64,000 bases of DNA from Emticicia aquatilis (GTDB lineage Bacteria > Bacteroidota > Bacteroidia > Cytophagales > Spirosomataceae), in NCBI RefSeq assembly GCF_014644295.1, contig NZ_BMKK01000002.1:62001-126000 (forward strand), in the 5' to 3' direction. The notes below the pieces were generated by a model. The model saw only the letters and a list, made by a program, of their open reading frames with translations. It made no database searches and was not told the DNA's origin. The translations under genes were made by a program, and so were the position numbers. Below, piece by piece: positions 35,325 to 44,100 of this stretch. Positions within the stretch are counted from its first letter, which is position 1, and every line of letters starts with the position of its first letter.

Positions 35325-37100
35325 ATGAATATCGAGCAATCATTAAAAAAAGCCATACAAGAAGCACTTTTGGCATTATATCAGGTAGAAGAAGAAGTGG
35401 TATTGCAACCAACCAAAAAAGATTTTGAAGGAAATTACACTTATGTAGTATTTCCGTTGGTGAAATCTCTCCGAAAAAATCCTGCTGAATTGGGTAATGC
35501 CATCGGTCAATACATTAAAGATAAAAACGATTTTATCAGTAGTTTTAATGTTGTTCAAGGCTTTTTGAATATTGTTTTGAATGATTCGGTTTGGATTGAT
35601 ACCCTCAATGCTATTTTAGCCAACGAAAATTTTGGCGTTTTACCATCGAATGGTCAATCGGTAATGGTAGAGTTTTCTTCGCCAAATACCAATAAACCAT
35701 TACACTTAGGGCATTTACGTAACAACTTTTTAGGAGCAGCTGTTTCTAATATTTTGACTGCGGGTGGCTTTGATGTAGCCAAAACTTGCTTGGTCAATGA
35801 CCGTGGTGTGCATATTTGTAAGTCAATGTTGGCTTATCAGAAATTTGGAAATGGTGCAACGCCCGAATCTTTGGGTATCAAAGGCGACCATTTGGCGGGT
35901 AAATTTTATGTGGAGTTTGATAAGGCCTACAAAGCTGAAATCTCACAATTGATGGCCGAAGGTAAAACCGAAGAAGAAGCCAAGAAAACTGCTCCATTGA
36001 TGCTCGAAACCCAAGAAATGTTACAAAAATGGGAGCAAGGCGATGTTGAAACAATGGCTTTGTGGAGAAAAATGAACGATTGGGTTTTTGAAGGATTTGC
36101 CGAAACCTATAAAAAAATAGGGGTTTCGTTTGATAAAGTTTATTACGAATCAAACACCTATTTACTTGGAAAAGATGTGGTGGAAGAAGGTTTGAAAAAT
36201 GGTATTTTCTTCAAAAAAGAAAACGGTAGTGTTTGGATTGATTTAAAAGAAGAAGGACTCGACGAGAAATTGGTACTTCGTGCCGATGGAACTTCGGTTT
36301 ATATCACGCAAGATTTAGGTACAACTGATTTGAAATTTAATGATTATCACAACGATAAGTCGATTTGGGTAGTAGGCAATGAGCAAGATTATCATTTTCA
36401 AGTACTTTTTGCGATTATGAAGAAACTCGGTCGTGCTTATGCCGATGGCTGCTATCACCTTAGCTATGGCATGGTTGATTTACCGTCGGGAAAAATGAAA
36501 TCTCGTGAAGGAACAGTAGTTGATGCCGATGAATTAGTAGCCGAAATGATTGAAACTGCCGCTGAAACTACTCGTGAACGTGGTAAAATTGATGATTTTA
36601 GCAAAGAAGAAGCCGAAAACCTTTTCCAAATGTTGGCTTTGGGGGCGTTGAAATACTTCTTATTGAAAGTTGAGCCGAAGAAAAGAATGCTCTTTAATCC
36701 TGCCGAATCAATTGATTTTCAAGGAAATACAGGGCCGTTTATTCAATATACACACGCACGTATTTGTTCGATTTTACGCAAAGCTGAATCGCAGAACGTG
36801 CCAGTAAACAATCAAGTAAAAGCAGTAGAATTATTGAAACCAGAATCAGAGTTGATTTATCTTTTGAACGAATACCCAACTGCTGTGAAGAAAGCAGGAG
36901 ATGAGTATTCGCCAGCCGTAATTGCCAATTATGTGTATGATTTGGCCAAAACATTCAATCAATTCTATGCCGAAGTGTCAATTATGAACGAAACCGATAA
37001 CGATAAACAACAATTTAGACTATCATTAATAAAAGCAGTTGCCGAAACAATTAGTAAAGCTACGGGGTTATTAGGAATACAAGTACCAACACGTATGTAA
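35325..37100 (+). CDS. argS: Arginyl-tRNA synthetase
   Basis: Class I aminoacyl-tRNA synthetase that charges tRNA-Arg. From the ATG at 35325 (MNIEQSLKKAIQEALL) it has 591 residues; the ten earlier codons of the longest frame begin with TTG and overlap the hairpin. The N-terminal Add-1 domain (about 1-110) precedes FSSPNTNKPLHLGHLRNN with the HIGH-type motif HLGH (127-130). SGKMKSREG stands for KMSKS, and the C-terminus has the anticodon-binding DALR domain (GPFIQYTHARICSIL). gpx starts eight bases later. Confidence 0.97.
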   Translation: MNIEQSLKKAIQEALLALYQVEEEVVLQPTKKDFEGNYTYVVFPLVKSLRKNPAELGNAIGQYIKDKNDFISSFNVVQGFLNIVLNDSVWIDTLNAILANENFGVLPSNGQSVMVEFSSPNTNKPLHLGHLRNNFLGAAVSNILTAGGFDVAKTCLVNDRGVHICKSMLAYQKFGNGATPESLGIKGDHLAGKFYVEFDKAYKAEISQLMAEGKTEEEAKKTAPLMLETQEMLQKWEQGDVETMALWRKMNDWVFEGFAETYKKIGVSFDKVYYESNTYLLGKDVVEEGLKNGIFFKKENGSVWIDLKEEGLDEKLVLRADGTSVYITQDLGTTDLKFNDYHNDKSIWVVGNEQDYHFQVLFAIMKKLGRAYADGCYHLSYGMVDLPSGKMKSREGTVVDADELVAEMIETAAETTRERGKIDDFSKEEAENLFQMLALGALKYFLLKVEPKKRMLFNPAESIDFQGNTGPFIQYTHARICSILRKAESQNVPVNNQVKAVELLKPESELIYLLNEYPTAVKKAGDEYSPAVIANYVYDLAKTFNQFYAEVSIMNETDNDKQQFRLSLIKAVAETISKATGLLGIQVPTRM

Positions 37101-37107
37101 TCAAACT

Positions 37108-37722
37108 ATGACTATGAAAAAGAGAATCATTTTCGCAACAGTTTCTATTTTAACACTGACAAGTCTTATGAGTTTTCGTATCATCAAACACCTGTTTTCA
37201 GATAAGAAGATGGTTGTTGCAAAACCTACAAATGTAATGGCAAAAGGTTCGTTTTACGATTTCAAATTGAAGTCGCTCGATGGCAAAGAAACCATTGATT
37301 TCTCAAAATATAAAGGTAAAAAAGTGGTAGTTTTGAATACTGCTTCAGAGTGTGGTTATACGCCACAATACGCTGATTGGCAAGCATTTCATAAAGAACA
37401 TGGCGATAAAATCGTAGTTTTGGGTGTTCCTGCTAATAATTTTGGGGGACAAGAACCTGGCAGTAATAAAGAAATTGCTACATTTTGTCAGAAAAACTAC
37501 GGTGTAACTTTCCAAATGCTTGAGAAAGTAAGTGTTGTTGGCAGCGACCAACACCCGTTGTATAAATGGCTAAGTAAAAAAGATTTAAACGGTTGGAATG
37601 ATAAAGAACCAACTTGGAATTTCTGTAAATACGTTATCAACGAAAAGGGAGAAGTATCTCATTTCTTTGCATCGGGCGTAAAACCAAATTCACCCGAATT
37701 TAAAAAAGCAGTAGGCATTTAA
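37108..37722 (+). CDS. Glutathione peroxidase-family thiol peroxidase
   Basis: 204 residues. A hydrophobic N-terminal segment (IIFATVSILTLTSLMSF) gives a signal or membrane anchor, so the domain likely acts outside the cytosol. The peroxidatic cysteine C82 lies in NTASECGYTPQY, with Gln in PANNFGGQEPG and Trp-Asn in PTWNFCKYVI completing the tetrad. Bacterial members usually reduce peroxides with thioredoxin rather than glutathione. Starts at 37108 or 37114. It follows argS by seven bases. A TCAT-type repeat lies after its stop. Confidence 0.92.
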   Translation: MTMKKRIIFATVSILTLTSLMSFRIIKHLFSDKKMVVAKPTNVMAKGSFYDFKLKSLDGKETIDFSKYKGKKVVVLNTASECGYTPQYADWQAFHKEHGDKIVVLGVPANNFGGQEPGSNKEIATFCQKNYGVTFQMLEKVSVVGSDQHPLYKWLSKKDLNGWNDKEPTWNFCKYVINEKGEVSHFFASGVKPNSPEFKKAVGI

Positions 37723-37730
37723 TTTAATTT

Positions 37731-37800
37731 TGAATGAGTGAATGATTGAGTAGTAGTATTTTCTACATTCGTTCATTCACTCATTCGCTCATTCACTCAT
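37731..37800. repeat. TCAT-type inverted repeat between gpx and menA
   Basis: TGAATGAGTGAATGATTGAG (37731-37750) faces ACATTCGTTCATTCACTCAT-type units (37764-37800) across a short spacer. Its right end is one base before the menA ATG, as the related copy at 5536-5625 ends eight bases before its downstream ATG. Confidence 0.65.
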
Positions 37801-37801
37801 T

Positions 37802-38683
37802 ATGAAAAATTGGCTTTCGGCGGCTCGCCCACGTACCCTTCCTTTAGCACTGGCGAGTATTTTTATGGGTAGTTTTTTAGCAGCATCGGTGGGGCAGTTC
37901 GACTGGCTCATTTTTGCTTTATGTTGCCTTACAACTATTGCTTTGCAGGTGCTATCAAATTTTGCTAATGATTACGGCGATACTCAAAACGGTGCAGATT
38001 TAGCTGGAAGAGTTGGGCCTCAGCGTGCCGTACAGTCAGGAGCGATTACACCCAAACAAATGCTCGGTGGAATTTATGTTTTGGCCGTGCTTTGCTTAAT
38101 TTTTGGAGTTTCGCTACTCTATTTTTCGTTCAAAGATGCTTCAATGCAAGTTTTTTTTGGTTTCTTTGGCCTTGGATTGCTTTCAATGCTGGCTGCATAC
38201 ACTTATACCGCTGGAAAAAAACCTTATGGTTATGCAGGTTTAGGCGATATTTCAGTATTGATTTTCTTCGGTTTAGTAGGGGTTTTAGGGAGTAATTATC
38301 TATTTACTAAAACCTTCGATTGGGCAAATATACTTCCAGCATTAAGTTGTGGACTTTTTGCTACGGGTGTTTTGAATATCAATAATATCAGAGATATTGA
38401 ATCAGATACTCGTGCGGGTAAAAAGACAATACCTGCTCGGCTTGGTAAAGAAAAAGCGATTATTTATCACTGGGTTTTGCTTTCACTCGGAATGCTCAGT
38501 ATCTTGATTTTCAGTTTCTTACAAGCGGAAAACAAATATTATTATATCATTTGCTTCCCTTTATTTTTCTTGAACGGAATCAAAGTTGCTCGTTTGCCAA
38601 ATCCCGACCCAATGCTCAAACAAATGGCGTTATCGACTTTGTTTTTTGTATTAATCTTTGGCTTAACTCAGATATTTGCATAA
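37802..38683 (+). CDS. menA: 1,4-dihydroxy-2-naphthoate octaprenyltransferase (MenA)
   Basis: Attaches the prenyl chain to dihydroxynaphthoate in menaquinone synthesis. A 293-residue UbiA-fold membrane protein with nine helices. The two aspartate-rich motifs are NFANDYGDTQNGAD and IRDIESDTRAGKKTIPARLG, typical of MenA. It begins MKNWLSAARPRTLPLALA. It is preceded by a TCAT-type repeat that ends one base before the ATG, so ribosome binding occurs inside the repeat. No other men genes are in the window. Confidence 0.95.
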   Translation: MKNWLSAARPRTLPLALASIFMGSFLAASVGQFDWLIFALCCLTTIALQVLSNFANDYGDTQNGADLAGRVGPQRAVQSGAITPKQMLGGIYVLAVLCLIFGVSLLYFSFKDASMQVFFGFFGLGLLSMLAAYTYTAGKKPYGYAGLGDISVLIFFGLVGVLGSNYLFTKTFDWANILPALSCGLFATGVLNINNIRDIESDTRAGKKTIPARLGKEKAIIYHWVLLSLGMLSILIFSFLQAENKYYYIICFPLFFLNGIKVARLPNPDPMLKQMALSTLFFVLIFGLTQIFA

Positions 38684-38727
38684 AAAAAGGGAGCAAGAAA
38701 TTAGAATTTTCTGCTCCTTTTTTTTAT
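38682..38727. terminator. Bidirectional terminator between menA and the OmpA lipoprotein gene
   Basis: An A run, GGAGCA-type stem and TGCTCC with additional A-T pairs (38682-38700 with about 38707-38727), followed by eight T residues on the plus strand and a T run on the minus strand. Confidence 0.8.
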
Positions 38728-38737
38728 CAATTTCTTT

Positions 38738-39355
38738 TTATTTCCCTCCCGAAACTTTAGTAGGTGCTTGCGAGGCTAAGAATTTTTCTTCATTTGCTCT
38801 GATTTTTACCAAAACTCTACGATTTCTACGTCGTCCTTCTGGCGTACTATTACTTTCAATCGGACGAGTGGCACCATAGCCTGCAATAGCCAATCTATCG
38901 GCCGTTACATCATGGGCTTTGAAGTACAACGCTACTGTTTTTGCTCGCATTTCCGACAGCTTTTTATTGTTCCATTGGTTGCCGCTGCTATCAGCATGGC
39001 CTTCGATAAAAATCTCAGTATATGGATAACGACTCAAAACACTCGAAATATCATCTAACACTCCCTTTGCATCGGCTGTAAGTCGCTCGGAACTTGATTC
39101 AAAATAAAAATCTGGTTGAAATGTAATATTGATACCTTCCGCAGTGCGAACAATCTCAGCTTTTTGACCAGATGCCCCAATCAAATCAGTTGCCAGTAGG
39201 TCGAGCATGTGGCCAATTTTCACGGCAGCTTCGGCAGCAGCAGGGTCTTTTTTACGACTATTTTTCTCGTTCTTTGTTGTATTTTTTGAAGAATTACAAG
39301 CGACAAGCAATGACACAATAATGGCTATACTTGCCAAAAGACGTAGTGATTTCAT
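38738..39355 (-). CDS. OmpA-domain lipoprotein (Pal-like)
   Basis: From the ATG at 39355 the protein has 205 residues. The lipobox is LLVAC, so Cys is lipidated and the protein anchored to the outer membrane. The C-terminal OmpA domain (FIEGHADSSGNQWNN, LSEMRAKTVALYF, GYGATRPIES, RRNRRVLVKI) binds peptidoglycan. The middle part resembles YiaD-type lipoproteins. It is not next to tol genes. The 11 earlier codons of the longest frame would hide the signal. Confidence 0.88.
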   Translation of the reverse strand: MKSLRLLASIAIIVSLLVACNSSKNTTKNEKNSRKKDPAAAEAAVKIGHMLDLLATDLIGASGQKAEIVRTAEGINITFQPDFYFESSSERLTADAKGVLDDISSVLSRYPYTEIFIEGHADSSGNQWNNKKLSEMRAKTVALYFKAHDVTADRLAIAGYGATRPIESNSTPEGRRRNRRVLVKIRANEEKFLASQAPTKVSGGK

Positions 39356-39521
39356 GAAATTAGGTGTTTTTATAGCGACGTAAGTCAATTATTTTTGCAT
39401 CAGAAAAATAATTATTATGTAAAATTGGCAAAAAAAAAATGAAATTGGCAAGCTATTTGGTTAAAAAATTATTAATCGGTAGCAAAGTGTATGTTTAACA
39501 AAAACTTTTTAGTAAAATGTA

Positions 39522-39551
39522 TTGAGTAAACAGGCATAAAATTTATCTTTG
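39522..39551 (+). promoter_or_regulatory. Full-consensus promoter of the TPR gene
   Basis: TTG (39522-39524) and TATCTTTG (39544-39551) are separated by 19 bases, an exact match to the Bacteroidetes housekeeping promoter. It overlaps the start of the longest frame, so the internal ATG at 39645 must be the true start. Confidence 0.7.
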
Positions 39552-39644
39552 CTGAATAAAATTTTGGTACATTATTTTATACCTAAAAGCATTTATCCCT
39601 ATAAATTCACGTTGATACGTGATTTTAAATTTTCTAAAAATCTT

Positions 39645-40991
39645 ATGAAAAAAGTAGTTTTCCCCTTTTTGTCAATTTGTTTGACTGTTTGTGTTTTGCA
39701 AGCAAGTGCTCAGCAAACAGCATCCGAATTTTTTGATATTGGTGTAAATAAAAGTAAAGCAGGCGACTATATTGGTGCATCACAAGCATATAGCACAGCC
39801 ATTGCGATGAACCCAGAAAACTCTACGAGTTATTATAACCGTGGTTTGGCAAAACAACAATTGAAAGACCACCGTGGTGCAATTTTGGATTTTGACCGTA
39901 CGATTGACCTTGACCCAAAAAATGCTTTGGCTTATTTGTATCGTGGAAAAAGCAAAAGCGACCAAGATGACCACCGTTCGGCTTTGCAAGATTATAACCG
40001 TACGATTGAATTAAATCCAGAAGATGCTTTGGCGTTTTTGTATCGTGGTATGACAAGAGCGAAGTTGTTAGATTATCGCCGTGCGATTCAAGATTTTACG
40101 AAAGTGGTAGAATTGAACACCGAAGATGACAAGAAATACCAAGCGTATTTTTCTCGTGGTGCATGTAAATCACGTTTAGAAGATTATCAAGGAAGTATCT
40201 CTGATTTTACAAAAGCAATTGATATGAACCCTAAACGTTCACAATCATTTGCAAGTAGAGGTTTTAGCCGTTTGAAAATTAATGATTTTGCTGGTGCAAT
40301 CAAAGATTTTGATGAGGCCGTGAAACTAAACCCAGAAGATAGTGAGTCGTATTTCAACCGTGGTTTTGCTAAAACAAAAATCGAGGATTTTCGTGGTGCA
40401 ATGAACGATTACGATAAAGCGATTCAACTTGACCCTAAAAATGTACGTGCATTTTATGGTAGAGGTTTCTGTAATAGCAAACTCGGCAATCAAAAAGATG
40501 CAACAAGTGATTTGACAAAAGCAATCGAGGTTGACAATGTAAATATTGATTCTAAAGTTTATTATACTGGTCGTATGACTAAAAATACTTTAGATGAATT
40601 ACGCAATGTGGTACAAGAAAGAAGTCGTATCAACGAGTTTTCAGAAGACCGTTCGGAAGCATTTTATAGTCGTGGTATTTCGAAGTTCAAAACTGGCGAT
40701 GGTAAAGGTGCAATCATTGATTTGAATAAATCAATCGAATTAAATCCTACTTATGCCGAGGCTTATTTCTCACGAGGATTGGTTCGTTCATCAATGGGAT
40801 TACAGAAAGAAGCTTTACAAGACTGTTCAAATGCTATCAAATTAAACCCTAAATATGGTGAAGCATACTACGTAAGGGGTATCATCAAACACGCTTTAGG
40901 CGACGAAAACGCTGGTTGCTATGACCTTAGCCGTGCTGGTGAATTAGGTTATTCGGCTGCGTATAATGTGATTCGTGAATATTGTAACTAA
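39645..40991 (+). CDS. Exported tetratricopeptide repeat protein
   Basis: 448 residues. A signal peptide (MKKVVFPFLSICLTVCVLQASA) is followed by about eleven TPR units with the classic pattern (YYNRGLAKQQLKDHRGAI, AYLYRGKSKSDQDDHRSAL, YFNRGFAKTKIEDFRGAM). Adjacent units differ little, indicating expansion by duplication. TPR proteins are scaffolds; here it is likely periplasmic or outer-membrane attached. Its own promoter and terminator make it monocistronic. Partner unknown. Confidence 0.85.
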   Translation: MKKVVFPFLSICLTVCVLQASAQQTASEFFDIGVNKSKAGDYIGASQAYSTAIAMNPENSTSYYNRGLAKQQLKDHRGAILDFDRTIDLDPKNALAYLYRGKSKSDQDDHRSALQDYNRTIELNPEDALAFLYRGMTRAKLLDYRRAIQDFTKVVELNTEDDKKYQAYFSRGACKSRLEDYQGSISDFTKAIDMNPKRSQSFASRGFSRLKINDFAGAIKDFDEAVKLNPEDSESYFNRGFAKTKIEDFRGAMNDYDKAIQLDPKNVRAFYGRGFCNSKLGNQKDATSDLTKAIEVDNVNIDSKVYYTGRMTKNTLDELRNVVQERSRINEFSEDRSEAFYSRGISKFKTGDGKGAIIDLNKSIELNPTYAEAYFSRGLVRSSMGLQKEALQDCSNAIKLNPKYGEAYYVRGIIKHALGDENAGCYDLSRAGELGYSAAYNVIREYCN

Positions 40992-41015
40992 GATTTTTTA
41001 GAAACAAAATTATAT

Positions 41016-41049
41016 AAAAAATCTCCGTCGTTTGGGCGGAGATTTTTTT
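41016..41049. terminator. Terminator between the TPR gene and the Ddl-like gene
   Basis: AAAAAATCTCCG / CGGAGATTTTTT, a 12-base stem with a nine-base loop and seven T residues. It serves the plus-strand TPR gene and also the converging minus-strand gene. Confidence 0.9.
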
Positions 41050-41091
41050 GTTTTTAGGAACTAAGTAATTATGAATTATAGACGAACAACA

Positions 41092-42861
41092 TTATAACTC
41101 AATCAAAGTCTCAGAGTCACATTGGAAAATAAATTGAACACTTTCAGCCAAATCGGCTTCAGATAATTTCTTCACTTGCCAATCAAAACTTCCTGCATAT
41201 TTTGCTGTAATTTTTTCTGCTTTTCGCATAATTTCGGCGATGAAAGGGTGTTTCGGTTTTCCAATATTTTGCCCAAAGTCTTGAATATCAGCCTTGAACA
41301 TCAAATTTACAGGAATTTTATACATTTGTCCGTTACGTGCGGCACAAATTGGCACTGGCTCGTAAGCAGTTGAAGAGGCGTATTCGCCCAGTTTTTTCTG
41401 AGCAGTTTTGTATTCTTCGTCGGTTTCTCCGAAAATAATTGCTACTTTTTTTCTATTGGCCGCTACTCGTTCTTCAATCAGATTATCTATTTTCTCGAGC
41501 AAATTACGGAGTGATACAGTATTTTTTCCGTTACGGATACGCTCACGTACTGACTGACGAATGAAATATGTAATAGATTGAGTAACTGTTAGTCCGATTT
41601 CGGCCATTTGCTTGAAAATCAGCGAAGCAGGCGACATGCCAGGCAAAGTGTTGGGGTCATGTAGTAAAACTCTGCTGTCAGGAGTCAAGAATCCATCAAT
41701 ACGAGTAACAACACTAAAACCAAGACTATTGAATGTTTTAAGCAAGCTTTCGTGAATTTTATGAAGGTTTTCGAGGCTTGTTTCAACTGGAATACGTTTT
41801 TTTGTAACGTTCGACTTGTATTTTGATTTGAAATCGAAAGTTTGAATTTCGCCGTAAATTTCGGTAGGAGGTAGGGCAATAGCTGTGCCATCGTCGTGCT
41901 GAATTACGCCACACGAAAACTCCTGTCCAACCACAAATTCTTCAATCATTACGTGGTCTTCGGCATTGGCTGATATTGCTGTTACTGAATCAAGCGTAAA
42001 TAGAAGTGCATCTAATTCCTCCATCAATTCGACAGGGTGATGCAAGATTTTACCATTCACATAAAGCGGAAAACCAATGCCTTCATCAAGATTGGAGGTT
42101 TTTTCCATCAAATGACGTTTTTGACGGTCGGTCATTTTTTCCCAGTCACGTTTCAAGAATGTTACTTCAAAGAAACATTGTTGAACGGCTTTCGTAAACT
42201 CTTCGAGGCTTCGTTTACGAACAATAGCGACGCCAATTGATGAACCTTGGTGCGGAGCTTTAACCACAAACGGAAAACCGATATTATTGATTAGGTCAGT
42301 AAACATTTTTGAGCGGTCAGCAACCTGCCATTCTTCACGAGTAAATGTGACCATTTTCTTTTTCTGACCTGTAACGAGCGAAATGAGCTTGTTTTGCATC
42401 GGCTTATCGATACCCACCGACGAACCCATCAGACCCGGCCCCATGTACGGAATACCGTACCATTCGAGTAAACCTTGAATCGCACCATCTTCGGCTTGTG
42501 GGCCGTGCATAATGACAAACGCAAAATCCATGATTTGTGAAAAATCAGTAGGTTGGATTTGTTTTCCGACTTTATAAATGAGTTTGTAAAGTTGGGTTTC
42601 GTTGAGCTCGCCCAAAGATTCGATATAGACTCTAAAACCACGATTGAGGTTTTTAGAAGGGAAGAAATCACGAATTGATTCTTCGTAGAGCAATTCTGGA
42701 TTTATCTGAATGAAATGCCCCAAGCTATCGACAAAGATAGGCACAGGCTCAAAAATAGCCTTGTCAATATGCTCAAAGGCAGTTTTACCGCCTAAATACG
42801 AAATTTCTCTTTCTCGTGCTTGTCCACCGAAAAAAACACCGACTCTGATTTTATTTGCCAT
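41092..42861 (-). CDS. D-alanine--D-alanine ligase-like ATP-grasp protein with an extra C-terminal domain
   Basis: From the ATG at 42861 (MANKIRVGVFFGGQARERE) there are 589 residues, against about 310-360 in ordinary Ddl. The first part has the Ddl order: pre-ATP-grasp domain with GGQAREREIS, HGPQAEDGAIQGLLEW, PYMGPGLMGSSVGIDK, PFVVKAPHQGSSIGVAIV and the metal-site region HDPNTLPGMSPASLIF. It should make D-Ala-D-Ala or a related dipeptide for cell-wall synthesis. Residues about 471-589 (KKVAIIFGETDEEYKTAQKK, then AYEPVPICAARNGQMYKIP) repeat the pattern of the N-terminal pre-ATP-grasp domain (AIFEPVPIFVDSLGHFIQI), without a second ATP-grasp. Whether it replaces the cell's normal Ddl is unknown. 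Confidence 0.82.
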   Translation of the reverse strand: MANKIRVGVFFGGQAREREISYLGGKTAFEHIDKAIFEPVPIFVDSLGHFIQINPELLYEESIRDFFPSKNLNRGFRVYIESLGELNETQLYKLIYKVGKQIQPTDFSQIMDFAFVIMHGPQAEDGAIQGLLEWYGIPYMGPGLMGSSVGIDKPMQNKLISLVTGQKKKMVTFTREEWQVADRSKMFTDLINNIGFPFVVKAPHQGSSIGVAIVRKRSLEEFTKAVQQCFFEVTFLKRDWEKMTDRQKRHLMEKTSNLDEGIGFPLYVNGKILHHPVELMEELDALLFTLDSVTAISANAEDHVMIEEFVVGQEFSCGVIQHDDGTAIALPPTEIYGEIQTFDFKSKYKSNVTKKRIPVETSLENLHKIHESLLKTFNSLGFSVVTRIDGFLTPDSRVLLHDPNTLPGMSPASLIFKQMAEIGLTVTQSITYFIRQSVRERIRNGKNTVSLRNLLEKIDNLIEERVAANRKKVAIIFGETDEEYKTAQKKLGEYASSTAYEPVPICAARNGQMYKIPVNLMFKADIQDFGQNIGKPKHPFIAEIMRKAEKITAKYAGSFDWQVKKLSEADLAESVQFIFQCDSETLIEL

Positions 42862-42912
42862 TATTAAATTTTGTTCACAGTTTTTGGTCTGCAAAAATAT
42901 TTCAATATATTC

Positions 42913-43542
42913 CTAATTTAGGTCTTTCTTTAAATATATTACACTATCAATCACAAATAGTACTCCTTGATTAGTCAGGACATTTTCGTCATGTAAGTCC
43001 TCCAAAATAATACCTAATTCGTTATTGTAGTAATCATTGTTTTTCTTTCTTTCAAAACCATTGGCTTTTAGAAAATCCCTTACTTTTATCAAATCTGTAG
43101 GTTCGGTCGATTCTACAAAAGGCTGCCTAACTACCGAGCAAAGTGTTTGTTCATTCTTATAAAAACCTATCAGTTCATAAGAAGTAGCTGGAAATAAATA
43201 ATTATGAATAAGAAGGCTAATGAAATAATCTTTCCATGATTCGTAAAAAATCGTATCGTTGATTTTTATAACATTCCTTCCATCATAATCAAGGTAAACC
43301 TTTTGTTCTGCTCCTTCTGCTATATATGTACTTTCATCTAACTTATCATTGTACCACAACTTATTGATGTCGGAAAATAAGATGAGTTTCTTTATCTCAT
43401 TTTCTTTATTGAAGTATTCTGATTTTTCAGTCTTAATACTTGCTCTCTTACCTTCTCTAATGAAAAAGAGGGCTGTTTTGATAAGATTTCTTTCTGAATT
43501 TCGGCTATTTCCTGAAATGACATTTCTGATTTCATGGTTCAT
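42913..43542 (-). CDS. Small kinase-fold protein resembling polyvalent-protein kinases
   Basis: 209 residues with no signal peptide. GAEQKVYLDYDGRNVIKIND is like a glycine loop plus catalytic lysine strand, and ILEDLHDENVL (D182, H184, N187) is like the HxDxxxxN catalytic loop of kinase-fold phosphotransferases. D199 in FVIDSVI would be the metal aspartate. I know this arrangement from kinase domains in polyvalent phage and conjugative-element proteins, but here it stands alone. No mobile genes are adjacent. It lies between nifU and the Ddl-like gene on the same strand, with a terminator upstream. Substrate and role unknown. Confidence 0.6.
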   Translation of the reverse strand: MNHEIRNVISGNSRNSERNLIKTALFFIREGKRASIKTEKSEYFNKENEIKKLILFSDINKLWYNDKLDESTYIAEGAEQKVYLDYDGRNVIKINDTIFYESWKDYFISLLIHNYLFPATSYELIGFYKNEQTLCSVVRQPFVESTEPTDLIKVRDFLKANGFERKKNNDYYNNELGIILEDLHDENVLTNQGVLFVIDSVIYLKKDLN

Positions 43543-43637
43543 TCTGTTTATAGAATTACATTTTTTTCAAACGGTTAATCCTTAATGATATACTAATTCA
43601 GGTAATTCTTAATTATTCCAAGTGCAAGTTAATAAAA

Positions 43638-43663
43638 AAGCCACTTGCAAAAACAAGTGGCTT
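43638..43663 (-). terminator. Rho-independent terminator after nifU
   Basis: AAGCCACTTG / CAAGTGGCTT with loop CAAAAA, followed by a T run on the minus strand, 42 bases after the nifU stop. Confidence 0.85.
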
Positions 43664-43704
43664 ATATTTTTAAGCGTAATTTCTGTAAAAAATACAATTT
43701 TGTC

Positions 43705-43953
43705 TTAAAATGCAGGAGTCAAATTTAAGGCTTCTACTTTCTTGATTTCGGGTACAGCCTTTAAAATTGCTTCTTCCAAACCTGCTTTGAATGTCATGGT
43801 TGACATCGGGCAGCTGCCACATGCACCGAGGAGTTCGAGTTTCGCCGTGAAATCTTCTGTTATTTCTACAACTCTTACGTTGCCTCCGTCAGTCTGCAAA
43901 TACGGTCTGACACTATTTAATGCCGCTTCTACTTTTTCTATTAAATTCTCCAT
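43705..43953 (-). CDS. NifU C-terminal domain Fe-S scaffold protein
   Basis: 82 residues matching the stand-alone NifU-C/NfuA-type domain: VEAALNSVRPYLQTDGGNVRVVEI then GACGSCPMS with the cluster-binding pair C45 and C48. It holds or transfers a 4Fe-4S cluster. It lies downstream of mrp on the same strand with 147 bases between, and the common theme of Fe-S assembly suggests a shared function. Confidence 0.94.
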   Translation of the reverse strand: MENLIEKVEAALNSVRPYLQTDGGNVRVVEITEDFTAKLELLGACGSCPMSTMTFKAGLEEAILKAVPEIKKVEALNLTPAF

Positions 43954-44069
43954 TTAGCTTATTTTCAGCAAGTATATTGTTGTAAAAATAATAAAAAATT
44001 TACACGATTAAAAAGATTTTAGGACTGGCAATGAATTGATTGACTTTCTACCTAAAAAATAATCTCACC

Positions 44070-44082
44070 GTTGGCTGCCAAC
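44070..44082. repeat. Short palindrome GTTGG-CTG-CCAAC
   Basis: A five-base stem in the mrp-nifU gap, flanked by TATTGACCGTGGAC-type sequence. It looks like a unit of a dispersed repeat. It could also be a weak attenuator, but no T run follows. Confidence 0.35.
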
Positions 44083-44100
44083 TATTGACCGTGGACTAAA

